From: Marispirochaeta sp963667435
GTDB taxonomy: Bacteria > Spirochaetota > Spirochaetia > JC444 > Marispirochaetaceae
Assembly: GCA_963667435.1 (NCBI GenBank)
Contig: OY763414.1
Span: 3,410,001-3,474,000, forward strand
Length of the DNA stretch: 64,000 nucleotides
Reading direction: 5' to 3'
The translations under genes were made by a program, and so were the position numbers. The notes beneath the pieces were generated by a model. It saw nothing but the letters and a program-made list of their open reading frames with translations, had not been told where the DNA came from and did not search any database. Every line of letters starts with the position of its first letter. Positions within the stretch are counted from its first letter, which is position 1. Below, in pieces: positions 18,220-26,078 of the stretch.

Positions 18220-20783
18220 ATTGACGGTGCATCCTTATTGGGAGGTTGCAGAAGCTGGGAAAATTCACTTTGCAGAATCCGTATTTTTACGATATCAAAA
18301 GAGAGCACCGCCTCTTTCAGAGCTTCTGCCCAGTCACTGAATTGCTGGACATTATATTCCCGGGCAAGCAGGAGTATTTCATTTGCGATTTCCATGTATT
18401 CATCAACCAGCAGTTTATCTCCGATCTTTTCCAACCGTGGAATATAATGATCAGTCAGGATTGCAGATAATTCTCCGCTGGCAGGCTTGACAGCTGTCTC
18501 AGTGTCAGCTGATTTTTTTTCCACTCTGTTTCGCTCTTCATGGGGAAGATATTTCTTCAACTCATTGACGAGAGCTGCGGGAGAGACCGGCTTGAGGAGA
18601 AATGAGCTGCATGTATTCAGCAGCTGTTCCTGTTGTGTCCTGCTGGTTGATGCAGTCAGGAGAATAACGGGTATAGTCGCGGTTTTCTGCTGTTCTTTAA
18701 GCCGGGTCAGCAGATCGATGCCGTTCATTACCGGCATTTTGATATCTGTAATGATGAGGTCCGGGGTATACACTTTCAGGAGCTCCAGCGCCTCCTTTCC
18801 GTTCGCCGCTGATTGGATCTGTATGGAGGAGCCATACAGATATCCTTCGATGAGGAGATTGTTTTCGGGAACGTCATCGACAAGCAGTATAGAGGCTGGT
18901 TTGAAATGTACCGTTTCCTGACGGTCAACCGGGTTATTAATGGCCAGTGGATCCGGGCTTGTCTGTATATTGAACAGGTTGAGGGTAAATATACTCCCGG
19001 AGTTCGGAGCACTCTGGAGGCGGATCTCGCCATGCATAAGTTCTGAAAGCTTTCTGCAGATAGCGAGCCCAAGACCGGTTCCGCCATAGGATTTATTCTG
19101 GAGTTGAGTACTTTGTTCAAAGGGTCTGAAAATGGTCTCCTGCTCTGAGTAATCTATCCCTATTCCGGTGTCCTGCACGCTTATGGAAAGATTCTCATTT
19201 GAGTAACTTGCAGAAATCGCAATACCGCCGTTACTTGTAAATTTGATGGCATTTGCAATCAGATTTATGAGAATCTGACGAAGTCGTTCCCGGTCAAGAA
19301 TGAGAAGCTCGGGAATCGGGTTTTCCATGTTTACTGCAAACCACAGATCTTTTTTATCTGCTTCCGGAGTGTAGATGTAGCGCAGTTCTTCTATAAGGGC
19401 TGCAAGGTTGGTTGGTTGCGGTTGCAGTTCCAGTTTGCCGGCTTCAATCTTTGAAAGATTCAGCAGGCTGTTAATCAGAGAAAGCAGGGAATTACCACTT
19501 GAGCTTATTGCTTGAAGGTATTTCTGCTTTAACGGTGAGTTTTCATCCTGCTTGAGAATTTCCGTAAACCCCAGAATCGCATTCATTGGCGTACGAATCT
19601 CATGGCTCATATTTGCAAGGAAGACGGATTTTGTTCGGTTGGCCGCCTCGGCAGCCTCTTTTGCGTTTTCCATCTCCCGTGTATAGAGGTTACTCATATA
19701 AGATGTCCGGTTTCTCACATAGATTAAATAGATACTGATCAACAGAAAAATCAGTAACCCTCCCAGAACAGGAAAAGTGAGTGATTTGTTGTGTGCTTTT
19801 AGAACCTTTGCATCCAGAAACAGTATACACTTCCAGCTTTCTGCGAATTTCACACTGTATGACGTAGTTTGAAGATTCAGGGAATCCTTGTTAATTGTGG
19901 CGAAGGTGAACAGTCCACTGTCGGTTTCTATCTCTCCTGAATCATTATTCAGAATCCTTTCTGCCGCCTCCGGATACCGGGTTCTCAGGGTTTTTGTCTG
20001 TTTATCATCAAACATGAATCCCCATTCATCAGAAGGTTCTGGCCCTCTCAGCCAGTAGCCCCGGTCGTTAATCATCCAGAACTGGAGGTCTCCCAGGGCG
20101 GCTGAATTGTCAATTCTGTCCATAAGGTTTTGTCCCAGATAGTTAAGAATCAAAATTCCCCGGGACTGTCCGTTTCGGTCTAACAGCCGGGTTGCGGTTC
20201 GGATCATGGGTTTTCTCGGTGTTTCTATGCGGCCATTCTCTATATTCAGGTCGAAGGGAGAGATGTAAACCTCATCCGGTTCTGTTTTCATTGTATCAGT
20301 GAAGTAATAGCGGCCGTTTTTATCCTGCAGTTTTGAGGACTGCACAATAACCGGATTCCCATCGTTTAGATTTATTCGTATTTGCTCCATCCCCTGATTG
20401 TCGATGAGGCGGAATTGATCATATACCTTCTGATCGTGGATAAAGCTGGTCATATCAGCAGTGATATCCCGATATGCACGCTCATAATCTTCCGGTACAG
20501 GGGAGGAGAAATGGTGGACATGATCGATCTTACTGAGAAAGTGGGTATCGGCAGTTATCTTTCTTAGTTCGGATTTTATGGAGTCGGAAACCAGTTGAAT
20601 GCTTTGCTGCTGTGTCTGTACCAATGCGGTTTTTTGCATTTTCTCGGGTACGAGTATTAACAGGAGCGAAAAGAATATTCCCAAGAGAACTATGGGTATC
20701 ATCGACCTTGTTGTTTGCAGTATGAGACCGGTTCTTTCAGTCTTATTTAGGACTTTATTTTTCAAAGATACTCTGCCGGTCAC
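18216..20783 (-). CDS. hybrid sensor histidine kinase
   Basis: 855 residues starting at GTG, with AGGAG upstream. Order: cytosolic tail, membrane helix (about 28-47), periplasmic Cache-like sensor (about 50-330, with DNQGMEQIRIN), second membrane helix (PVLGGLLIFLLISIYLIYV), HisKA with His near 393 (NMSHEIRTPM), HATPase_c with N, G1 and G2 boxes (NLIANAIKFT, DTGIGI, GTGLGLAI), then a receiver with Asp near 680 (LIITDIKMPVMNG). The C-terminal 90 residues resemble the tail of BarA-like kinases but lack the HxxKG of an Hpt domain. Partner: the coupled response regulator downstream. The signal sensed is unknown. Confidence 0.9.
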   Translation of the reverse strand: MTGRVSLKNKVLNKTERTGLILQTTRSMIPIVLLGIFFSLLLILVPEKMQKTALVQTQQQSIQLVSDSIKSELRKITADTHFLSKIDHVHHFSSPVPEDYERAYRDITADMTSFIHDQKVYDQFRLIDNQGMEQIRINLNDGNPVIVQSSKLQDKNGRYYFTDTMKTEPDEVYISPFDLNIENGRIETPRKPMIRTATRLLDRNGQSRGILILNYLGQNLMDRIDNSAALGDLQFWMINDRGYWLRGPEPSDEWGFMFDDKQTKTLRTRYPEAAERILNNDSGEIETDSGLFTFATINKDSLNLQTTSYSVKFAESWKCILFLDAKVLKAHNKSLTFPVLGGLLIFLLISIYLIYVRNRTSYMSNLYTREMENAKEAAEAANRTKSVFLANMSHEIRTPMNAILGFTEILKQDENSPLKQKYLQAISSSGNSLLSLINSLLNLSKIEAGKLELQPQPTNLAALIEELRYIYTPEADKKDLWFAVNMENPIPELLILDRERLRQILINLIANAIKFTSNGGIAISASYSNENLSISVQDTGIGIDYSEQETIFRPFEQSTQLQNKSYGGTGLGLAICRKLSELMHGEIRLQSAPNSGSIFTLNLFNIQTSPDPLAINNPVDRQETVHFKPASILLVDDVPENNLLIEGYLYGSSIQIQSAANGKEALELLKVYTPDLIITDIKMPVMNGIDLLTRLKEQQKTATIPVILLTASTSRTQQEQLLNTCSSFLLKPVSPAALVNELKKYLPHEERNRVEKKSADTETAVKPASGELSAILTDHYIPRLEKIGDKLLVDEYMEIANEILLLAREYNVQQFSDWAEALKEAVLSFDIVKIRILQSEFSQLLQPPNKDAPSI

Positions 20784-20859
20784 TTTATGCTTCTCCTCAG
20801 ATGTAGGTCTCTATTTAGTCTAATTGACAGAAGTGGCAGGTGCAAATACTATTCAATCT

Positions 20860-20889
20860 CAGTTTTGCTGGACATTTTCTGCAAAACTG
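20860..20889. promoter_or_regulatory. 9-bp inverted repeat between divergent kinase and lipoprotein genes
   Basis: CAGTTTTGC (20860-20868) and GCAAAACTG (20881-20889) are exact complements with a 12-base spacer. It sits in the 137-base gap between the hybrid kinase (minus) and the SH3-type lipoprotein (plus), about 30 bases before the latter's ATG, overlapping where a promoter should lie. It may be an operator. Confidence 0.4.
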
Positions 20890-20920
20890 ATAAAATTGGG
20901 AAAAACTTGGAGATTGAAGC

Positions 20921-21916
20921 ATGAATATTAAAACTGTGTTCTTTCTATCTGTCCTCTCTGTTGTTCTTGTTGTGACCGGATGCACTCCGAAGAGTGCAGA
21001 GCCTGAGGCGAAAGCCCCTGAAGCAGTGCCTTCCTACAATGCTGTATATAACCTTATTACTATGATGCCTGTGGATGACTCAAAAACAGAGTTCAAAACA
21101 GGGGATTTGCGTCTTGTCTACGGGGAGGAAATCAGTGCTTTGAATGAAACTGCCGAGGCGAAAACCGCTGGTGGTCAGACTGATACATATATAAAAATCA
21201 AGAATCAGGACGGTAAGGACGCCTGGATTCCTGAAAAATGGTTTATCCCCAACGGCAAGCTTGGCGTTGTAACCGGTTATGAGGCGGTGGTGTATAACTC
21301 CGCAAAAGTGATTGACCCCTCTTCCAGCATTATCAGCAGAGGTACTTTGATTGTAACAGTACCCGATGAGACTGACGGTTTTCTTGGTTTTGTAGCCTGG
21401 GATGAGGTGGCAGACAAGGCTTACACCGGAAAGTTTCTGAAGGCAGAAGATATCTCTTTCAAGAATCTGGATGTTGACGCGGCCCGGTATCTTTTTTTGG
21501 CTTCCACTTTTGAGGGACCCAAAGCTGAGGTTCAGAAGAAGGAGCTCCTGAAAGCCGCTTACGATACAAAGAGTGCTGCCTTTATGAAGCAGATCACTGC
21601 GGAAATGAATGCTCTGGAGAACGGATCTACTGCATCTTCAGAGCCCGCCGGGGAAGAAACCGCTGCAGTTGAACTGCCGACCAGGGAAGTTGAGGACTTT
21701 GTCTTTGATGGTGTTTTGAATGATGACAATGTAAATATCCGGGATTATCCCTATGAAGTGGGAACAAATGTAATTACCCGGCTTAATACCGGTGAGGAAG
21801 TACATATTTCTAAACGTACTGTAGATTCCTTCACCGTTGGAGGGGTGACCGCCCATTGGTATTTAATACCACAGCTTGACGGGTGGATATTCGGGTCGTT
21901 TGTAGATCCGTTATAA
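20921..21916 (+). CDS. SH3-domain lipoprotein
   Basis: 331 residues, with TTGGAG upstream of the ATG. A lipoprotein signal ends in VVTGC (Cys21), followed by a charged linker (AEPEAKAPEA). The C-terminal 80 residues read like a bacterial SH3 domain: VNIRDYPYEVGTNVITRL, then GEEVHISKRT, then GWIFGSFV. A weaker SH3-like unit appears near residues 60-110 (KIKNQDGKDAWIPEKWF). Such proteins usually bind peptidoglycan or cell-surface partners in the envelope. It is a single gene with its own terminator, divergent from the hybrid kinase. Confidence 0.75.
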   Translation: MNIKTVFFLSVLSVVLVVTGCTPKSAEPEAKAPEAVPSYNAVYNLITMMPVDDSKTEFKTGDLRLVYGEEISALNETAEAKTAGGQTDTYIKIKNQDGKDAWIPEKWFIPNGKLGVVTGYEAVVYNSAKVIDPSSSIISRGTLIVTVPDETDGFLGFVAWDEVADKAYTGKFLKAEDISFKNLDVDAARYLFLASTFEGPKAEVQKKELLKAAYDTKSAAFMKQITAEMNALENGSTASSEPAGEETAAVELPTREVEDFVFDGVLNDDNVNIRDYPYEVGTNVITRLNTGEEVHISKRTVDSFTVGGVTAHWYLIPQLDGWIFGSFVDPL

Positions 21917-21940
21917 GATTTTCCCTTCCCCGATATTAAT

Positions 21941-21970
21941 GGCTGCCTTTTAAAGGGCAGCCGTTTTTAT
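21941..21970 (+). terminator. rho-independent terminator
   Basis: GGCTGCC (21941-21947), loop, GGCAGCC (21956-21962), then GTTTTTATTT. It lies 25 bases past the stop of the SH3 lipoprotein gene. It also separates that gene from the convergent adenine deaminase gene. Confidence 0.85.
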
Positions 21971-21976
21971 TTGCTC

Positions 21977-23698
21977 CTACTCTGCTTCGATGGGAATAAA
22001 ATCAAAGCGGATTACATCAAAGAGACCCATATCGGTAAGCTTCAGTTCCGGGATAACCGGCAGAGCGAGGAAAGAGAGGCTCATAAAGGGATCGATTTTC
22101 CAGTTTATACCGAGCTTTTCCCGGGCGATGCGGTTAAGTTCTGTCAATCTTCGGTTCACTTCATCCCCGGGTTGGTTGGACATGAGCCCTCCGATGGGGA
22201 GTTCCAGGGTTCCTTCAATCTTGCCTCCGGCTGAAACGGTCATTCCTCCCTGGCAGCGGATCAGCTCCTCTACTGCAGTCAGCATATCCTCATCGTTATC
22301 GCCCAGGACTATCAGATTGTGGGAGTCGTGGGCAATACTGGTGGCCAGGGCGCCGTTTTTCAACTGAAATCCTTCAACCAGTCCCAGGCCGATATTACCT
22401 GTGCCTTTATGTCGTTCAATCACCGCCAGCTTGCAGATATCCAGCTTCGGGCTGTGGATAAAGGTTTTATCTTTTATTTCTACCTTGCGCACTGCCTTTT
22501 CCGTGATCAGCGAGCCGGCGTGCAGGTGAATCACATTGACAAGGTCGTTTCCCAGAGGCAGCCGGAAGCTTTTTTGGGAAAGACCCTTTACATTTACGCT
22601 GCCGGAAACAGTGCTTATATCCGGAACCGGAACAGTAAATGAGGGTTTGAGATTTTCGGCGGCCAGTTTTCCCCTTTTGTAGACCTCCAGGGGGGTAAAG
22701 CTGCGGAGGTTATCTACCACCAGGATGTCGGCATCGTATCCCGGTGCAAGGGCTCCCTTCTGTTTTAGTCCGTAGCCTTCGGCGGCATTGATGGTTGCCA
22801 TCTGAATGGCTGTCAGCGGGTCCAGGCCGTTTTCAATGGCAAGCCGCAGGTTATGGTCAATGTGTCCTTCTGAAAAAATCTCTTCCGGCTGTTTGTCGTC
22901 GGTGCAGAATGAGCAGCGCCTGGAAGTATTGCTGTCCACCCCTTTTACCAGGGAGGAGAGGTTTCTGGCAGCCGAGCCTTCTCTGATCAGAACCCGCATA
23001 CCCAGACGCAGCCTTTCACGCATCTCCTCCAGGGTGGAGCATTCGTGATCAGTTTCGATCCCTGCGGCCCGGTAGGCGGAGAGAGCTTTCCCTTCCAGCA
23101 TGGGGCTGTGGCCGTCAATGGGTTTCCTGCGATCCGCTGCCAAAGCTATTTTCTTCAGTGTCTCAAGGTTGCCGTTAACCACCGAGGGGTAGTCCATCAT
23201 CTCCCCCAGGCCCAGTACTGCATCGTTATCTATTAACTCCGCCAGCTGATCTGCTTCCAGTACAGCTCCGGCATTTTCGAAACTTGTGGCGGGAACGCAG
23301 GAAGGGAGCATAAAAAAGACATCCAGCGGGAGGTTTCTGGAGGCGTCTATCATGTAGCGTATTCCGTCAAGGCCCGCCACATTGGCTATTTCATGGGGAT
23401 CTGCAATAACGGTGGTGGTGCCTCGGGGAACTACGATACGGGCAAACTGTTCCGGAGAGAGCAGGGAGGATTCTATGTGGACATGGCTGTCGATAAGACC
23501 GGGAATCAGATACTTTCCCTGGAGGTCTTTCTCCTCCACACCCTCGTAGGCTCCTATACCTGCAATAACTCCCTGGTCTATTGCAAGGCTCGCCTCTATG
23601 GTTTCATGGGTGAAGACATTTACGATGAGTCCGTTTTTGAGCACCAGATCCGCTTTTCTTCGTCCCATGGAAACATCGATCAGCTGTTTTCTGTCCAT
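21977..23698 (-). CDS. ade: adenine deaminase
   Basis: 573 residues, the usual length for bacterial AdeC. It converts adenine to hypoxanthine and ammonia in the cytosol. Metal-site motifs are in order: IDSHVHIESS after the N-terminal barrel edge, VIADPHEIANVAG, GLGEMMDYP, IDGHSP, and CTDDKQPEEI. A purine-rich ribosome site (GAGGGGG) precedes the ATG. The gene is on the opposite strand to the purine locus, separated from its first gene only by the outer-membrane-like protein gene. The product hypoxanthine would enter that locus through its xanthine-dehydrogenase-type enzymes. Confidence 0.93.
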   Translation of the reverse strand: MDRKQLIDVSMGRRKADLVLKNGLIVNVFTHETIEASLAIDQGVIAGIGAYEGVEEKDLQGKYLIPGLIDSHVHIESSLLSPEQFARIVVPRGTTTVIADPHEIANVAGLDGIRYMIDASRNLPLDVFFMLPSCVPATSFENAGAVLEADQLAELIDNDAVLGLGEMMDYPSVVNGNLETLKKIALAADRRKPIDGHSPMLEGKALSAYRAAGIETDHECSTLEEMRERLRLGMRVLIREGSAARNLSSLVKGVDSNTSRRCSFCTDDKQPEEIFSEGHIDHNLRLAIENGLDPLTAIQMATINAAEGYGLKQKGALAPGYDADILVVDNLRSFTPLEVYKRGKLAAENLKPSFTVPVPDISTVSGSVNVKGLSQKSFRLPLGNDLVNVIHLHAGSLITEKAVRKVEIKDKTFIHSPKLDICKLAVIERHKGTGNIGLGLVEGFQLKNGALATSIAHDSHNLIVLGDNDEDMLTAVEELIRCQGGMTVSAGGKIEGTLELPIGGLMSNQPGDEVNRRLTELNRIAREKLGINWKIDPFMSLSFLALPVIPELKLTDMGLFDVIRFDFIPIEAE

Positions 23699-23753
23699 TC
23701 AGATCCCCCTCTTTCTTTAATTAAGAATACTTCTCTCTTCGGGGGTACGCAAT

Positions 23754-23783
23754 AAAAAAGCCGTTCCGGATTTCCGGAACGGC
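23754..23783 (-). terminator. rho-independent terminator
   Basis: On the minus strand GCCGTTCCGG and CCGGAACGGC (23774-23783 and 23760-23769) pair perfectly over a four-base loop and are followed by six U residues (23759-23754). It ends the outer-membrane-like protein gene just upstream of adenine deaminase. Confidence 0.93.
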
Positions 23784-23806
23784 TGAATACGCTTAAGAAC
23801 AAATGC

Positions 23807-24373
23807 TTAGAACTTGTAGGTAGCGCCGAGGTTGATAAGCCCGATGCTGTAACCGAATTCTCCAAATGCTGCAAGATTCGGGGTGAAGAAGTAGCGGGCA
23901 CCTACATAGCCTCCGTAGGAGAAGAAACTTCCGCTGGCACTGTATCCAGCCCAGCTGGTACCGTATTCTTCTACCGAAACAATATTGTATCCGAGAAGAA
24001 TTCCCGCGTATGTATCCAGCTTATCGATATCAAAATCTACATGATAAGCAGCCTTGGCACCTAACATTATGTAGGTGTATTTCCAGCCGGATCCTGAGTA
24101 GTACTCATAATCTGATGCGGAGTAGCCTACGTATCCTCCGAAGGAGAGGGGCAGTTCCGCAACCGGGTATGCCATATCAAAGCTTACTGAAATGGGAGGA
24201 ACGGTCATGTCACCGTAATAACCCCACACAGGAATAAGGCCTATCCCTGCCTGAACTGCCATGTCACCGTCTTTGAAAGCGGGAGAGTAATTTTCATAAT
24301 CCACAGCGAAAACCGGTGCTGCAACCATGAAAAGAAGAATCAGTGTTAATGTGACAAGAAATTTGTTTTTCAT
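23807..24373 (-). CDS. small outer-membrane beta-barrel-like protein
   Basis: 188 residues. A Sec signal peptide (LVTLTLILLFMVAAPVFA) is followed by alternating aromatic and Gly-rich strands (SFGGYVGYSAS, SYGGYVGARYFF) and a C-terminal phenylalanine (LGATYKF). All of these are typical of small outer-membrane barrels. No cysteine-lipobox is present. It has its own terminator and is read away from the purine locus, so any link to purine uptake is only positional. Confidence 0.7.
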   Translation of the reverse strand: MKNKFLVTLTLILLFMVAAPVFAVDYENYSPAFKDGDMAVQAGIGLIPVWGYYGDMTVPPISVSFDMAYPVAELPLSFGGYVGYSASDYEYYSGSGWKYTYIMLGAKAAYHVDFDIDKLDTYAGILLGYNIVSVEEYGTSWAGYSASGSFFSYGGYVGARYFFTPNLAAFGEFGYSIGLINLGATYKF

Positions 24374-24699
24374 ATAATCTCCAATTTAAAAATAGTTTAG
24401 TACCCGAATAGTATCATTTTTTCACACTTATAGGAAGACGACTTACATTAGAACCATGAGAATCAAGTGGGCATGCTCAAGAAAAGCCTGAGGAAACTTG
24501 ACAGCTTTTCAGTCGGGTTTTACTATGATTCCAAGAGTTCTGCCATGAACACAGTAAAGTTCGGCCGTTCGGTGCAGAAGGACTGATTTTTCCTATTCTT
24601 TTTTTCAGGTTAAACCCAAAAAGAGTAGTTGATCCTGTACTCGAAGGCTCAGCTATTCTGATTAGTTCCTTGCTGTACGGAACTGCAGAGGGGTGTATT
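24374..24699 (+). other. intergenic leader region of the purine locus
   Basis: 326 bases between the divergent outer-membrane protein gene and the first purine gene. It contains the promoter at 24498-24526 and a leader of about 165 bases. In the leader are a 13-codon frame at 24545-24586 (ATG to TGA) with a weak ribosome site, a pyrimidine-rich stretch with two T-runs (24587-24615), and a small inverted repeat AGTTCC/GGAACT (24664-24669, 24679-24684) immediately before the ribosome site. I could not match a known riboswitch. Confidence 0.5.
24498..24526 (+). promoter_or_regulatory. sigma70-type promoter of the purine locus
   Basis: TTGACA (24498-24503), 17 bases, then TACTAT (24521-24526). 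This is an exact -35 box and a one-off -10 box at ideal spacing, on the coding strand of the locus. Transcription should start near 24533. Confidence 0.7.
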
Positions 24700-26064
24700 A
24701 TGATCGTAAAGAACGGTCTTGTTGCTTTCCCCGGGGAAGATGAATTTCTCCAGAAAGATCTCCGCCTGGAAAATGGAAAGATTGCAGAAATCGGCAGGGA
24801 CCTTACCGGTCCTGATATTCTCGATGCTTCAGGTATGCATGTGCTGCCCGGAGGAATCGATCCTCATGTTCACTTCTATGATCCCGGATATACGGAAAAG
24901 GAAGATTTTTTCCACGGTACGGCAGCAGCGGCTTCAGGTGGGATTACCACCATAGTAGACATGCCCTGTACCTCTGTTCCTCCGGTTACCGATGCGGCTA
25001 GTCTTAAAAACAAACTTGAAATAGTGCAGCCGAAAGCTCACATCGATTTTGCCTTTTTCGGTGGAGTTTCCCGTCAGCTTTTTGATTCCGGTTATGAAGA
25101 TGCCATGGCTTCCATCAGCCGGGATGTGATGGGTTACAAAGTGTACTCGGTATCCGGCATGGAAGAGGTCTGGGGTGCTCTGGATCATTTCCGGTTCTGC
25201 AGGGTGCTTGAGACTGCCCGGGATCTTGGGGTGATTATCCTCCTGCATGCTGAAGATGCGGAGTATGTTGATAATGCATCGGAATTTTATAAAAAAGAGG
25301 GATCCACGGCCCGGCAGTGGCATGATGCCCGTCCCGAGCTCGCAGAGGTTCTTGCTGTTTCCGGTGCTGCACGCATTCTGCAGGAAACCGGCGGCAATCT
25401 GCACATTGTTCATGTCGGGTCCGCAGAAGCGGCGGGAATAATTGCTTCGTTCAGCAGTAGAGAACAAGAGGCGGTTCTTACCGGGGAAACCTGTCCCCAG
25501 TATCTTGCCTTCAATCTTGATGACTTTCTCGCCCAGGGAGCAGCGCTGAAAATTTCACCTCCCATAAAACCCGACGGCAATCAAAGGCAGCTTCATGCAT
25601 TCCTGAAAAACGGTGCTCTGTCCTTTGTCACTTCTGACCATGCTCCGGGAACAAAGGAAGAAAAGGCCCCCGGTGATATCTGGTGCAATTCCGCAGGTAT
25701 CGCCGGTACCGGCACCATTCTTCCCTATCTCTATTCCGACCTGCTGACTTCGGGAGAACTGCGGCTTTCCCGTTTTCTGGAGATAATCAGTGAAGGTGCT
25801 GCCAGGCGGTACCGTTTTTTTGATCGCAAGGGGTCCATCGAAACTGGAAAGGATGCTGATCTTGTTCTTATTAATCCGAATTCCGACTGGACCGTACGGG
25901 GAGAAGAATTCCTGTCCAAGGGCAAAATCACCCCCTTTGAGGGTACCGTCTTTCGCGGCAGGGTTGAAAAGACTCTTGTCCGGGGACGTGTAGTCTATGA
26001 CCGCAGTAAAAACAGTGCTTTACATCAAGGCTGGGGTAGTTTTATTCGCCCCCGGCTGAGCTAG
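24700..26064 (+). CDS. hyuA: dihydropyrimidinase/hydantoinase-family amidohydrolase (HyuA/HydA-like)
   Basis: About 454 residues from ATG 24700, which follows GAGGGG at the right distance; an upstream TTG at 24670 is in frame but unsupported. E. coli HyuA is 461. Binuclear-metal motifs are present: GGIDPHVHFYDPG, the lysine to be carboxylated in MGYKVYS, HAED, HVGS and TSDHAPGT. The family opens cyclic ureides such as hydantoins, allantoin or dihydropyrimidines. In the yge/ygf locus it is thought to open a ring intermediate of urate breakdown; the exact substrate is not shown by the sequence. First gene after the promoter, 14 bases before ygfK. Confidence 0.85.
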   Translation: MIVKNGLVAFPGEDEFLQKDLRLENGKIAEIGRDLTGPDILDASGMHVLPGGIDPHVHFYDPGYTEKEDFFHGTAAAASGGITTIVDMPCTSVPPVTDAASLKNKLEIVQPKAHIDFAFFGGVSRQLFDSGYEDAMASISRDVMGYKVYSVSGMEEVWGALDHFRFCRVLETARDLGVIILLHAEDAEYVDNASEFYKKEGSTARQWHDARPELAEVLAVSGAARILQETGGNLHIVHVGSAEAAGIIASFSSREQEAVLTGETCPQYLAFNLDDFLAQGAALKISPPIKPDGNQRQLHAFLKNGALSFVTSDHAPGTKEEKAPGDIWCNSAGIAGTGTILPYLYSDLLTSGELRLSRFLEIISEGAARRYRFFDRKGSIETGKDADLVLINPNSDWTVRGEEFLSKGKITPFEGTVFRGRVEKTLVRGRVVYDRSKNSALHQGWGSFIRPRLS

Positions 26065-26078
26065 GAAAAGGAGATTTT

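Noticed and set aside
24527..24699. Purine or molybdenum-cofactor riboswitch in the purine leader
   Set aside because: I could not find the conserved core of either class. Only short dyads are visible.
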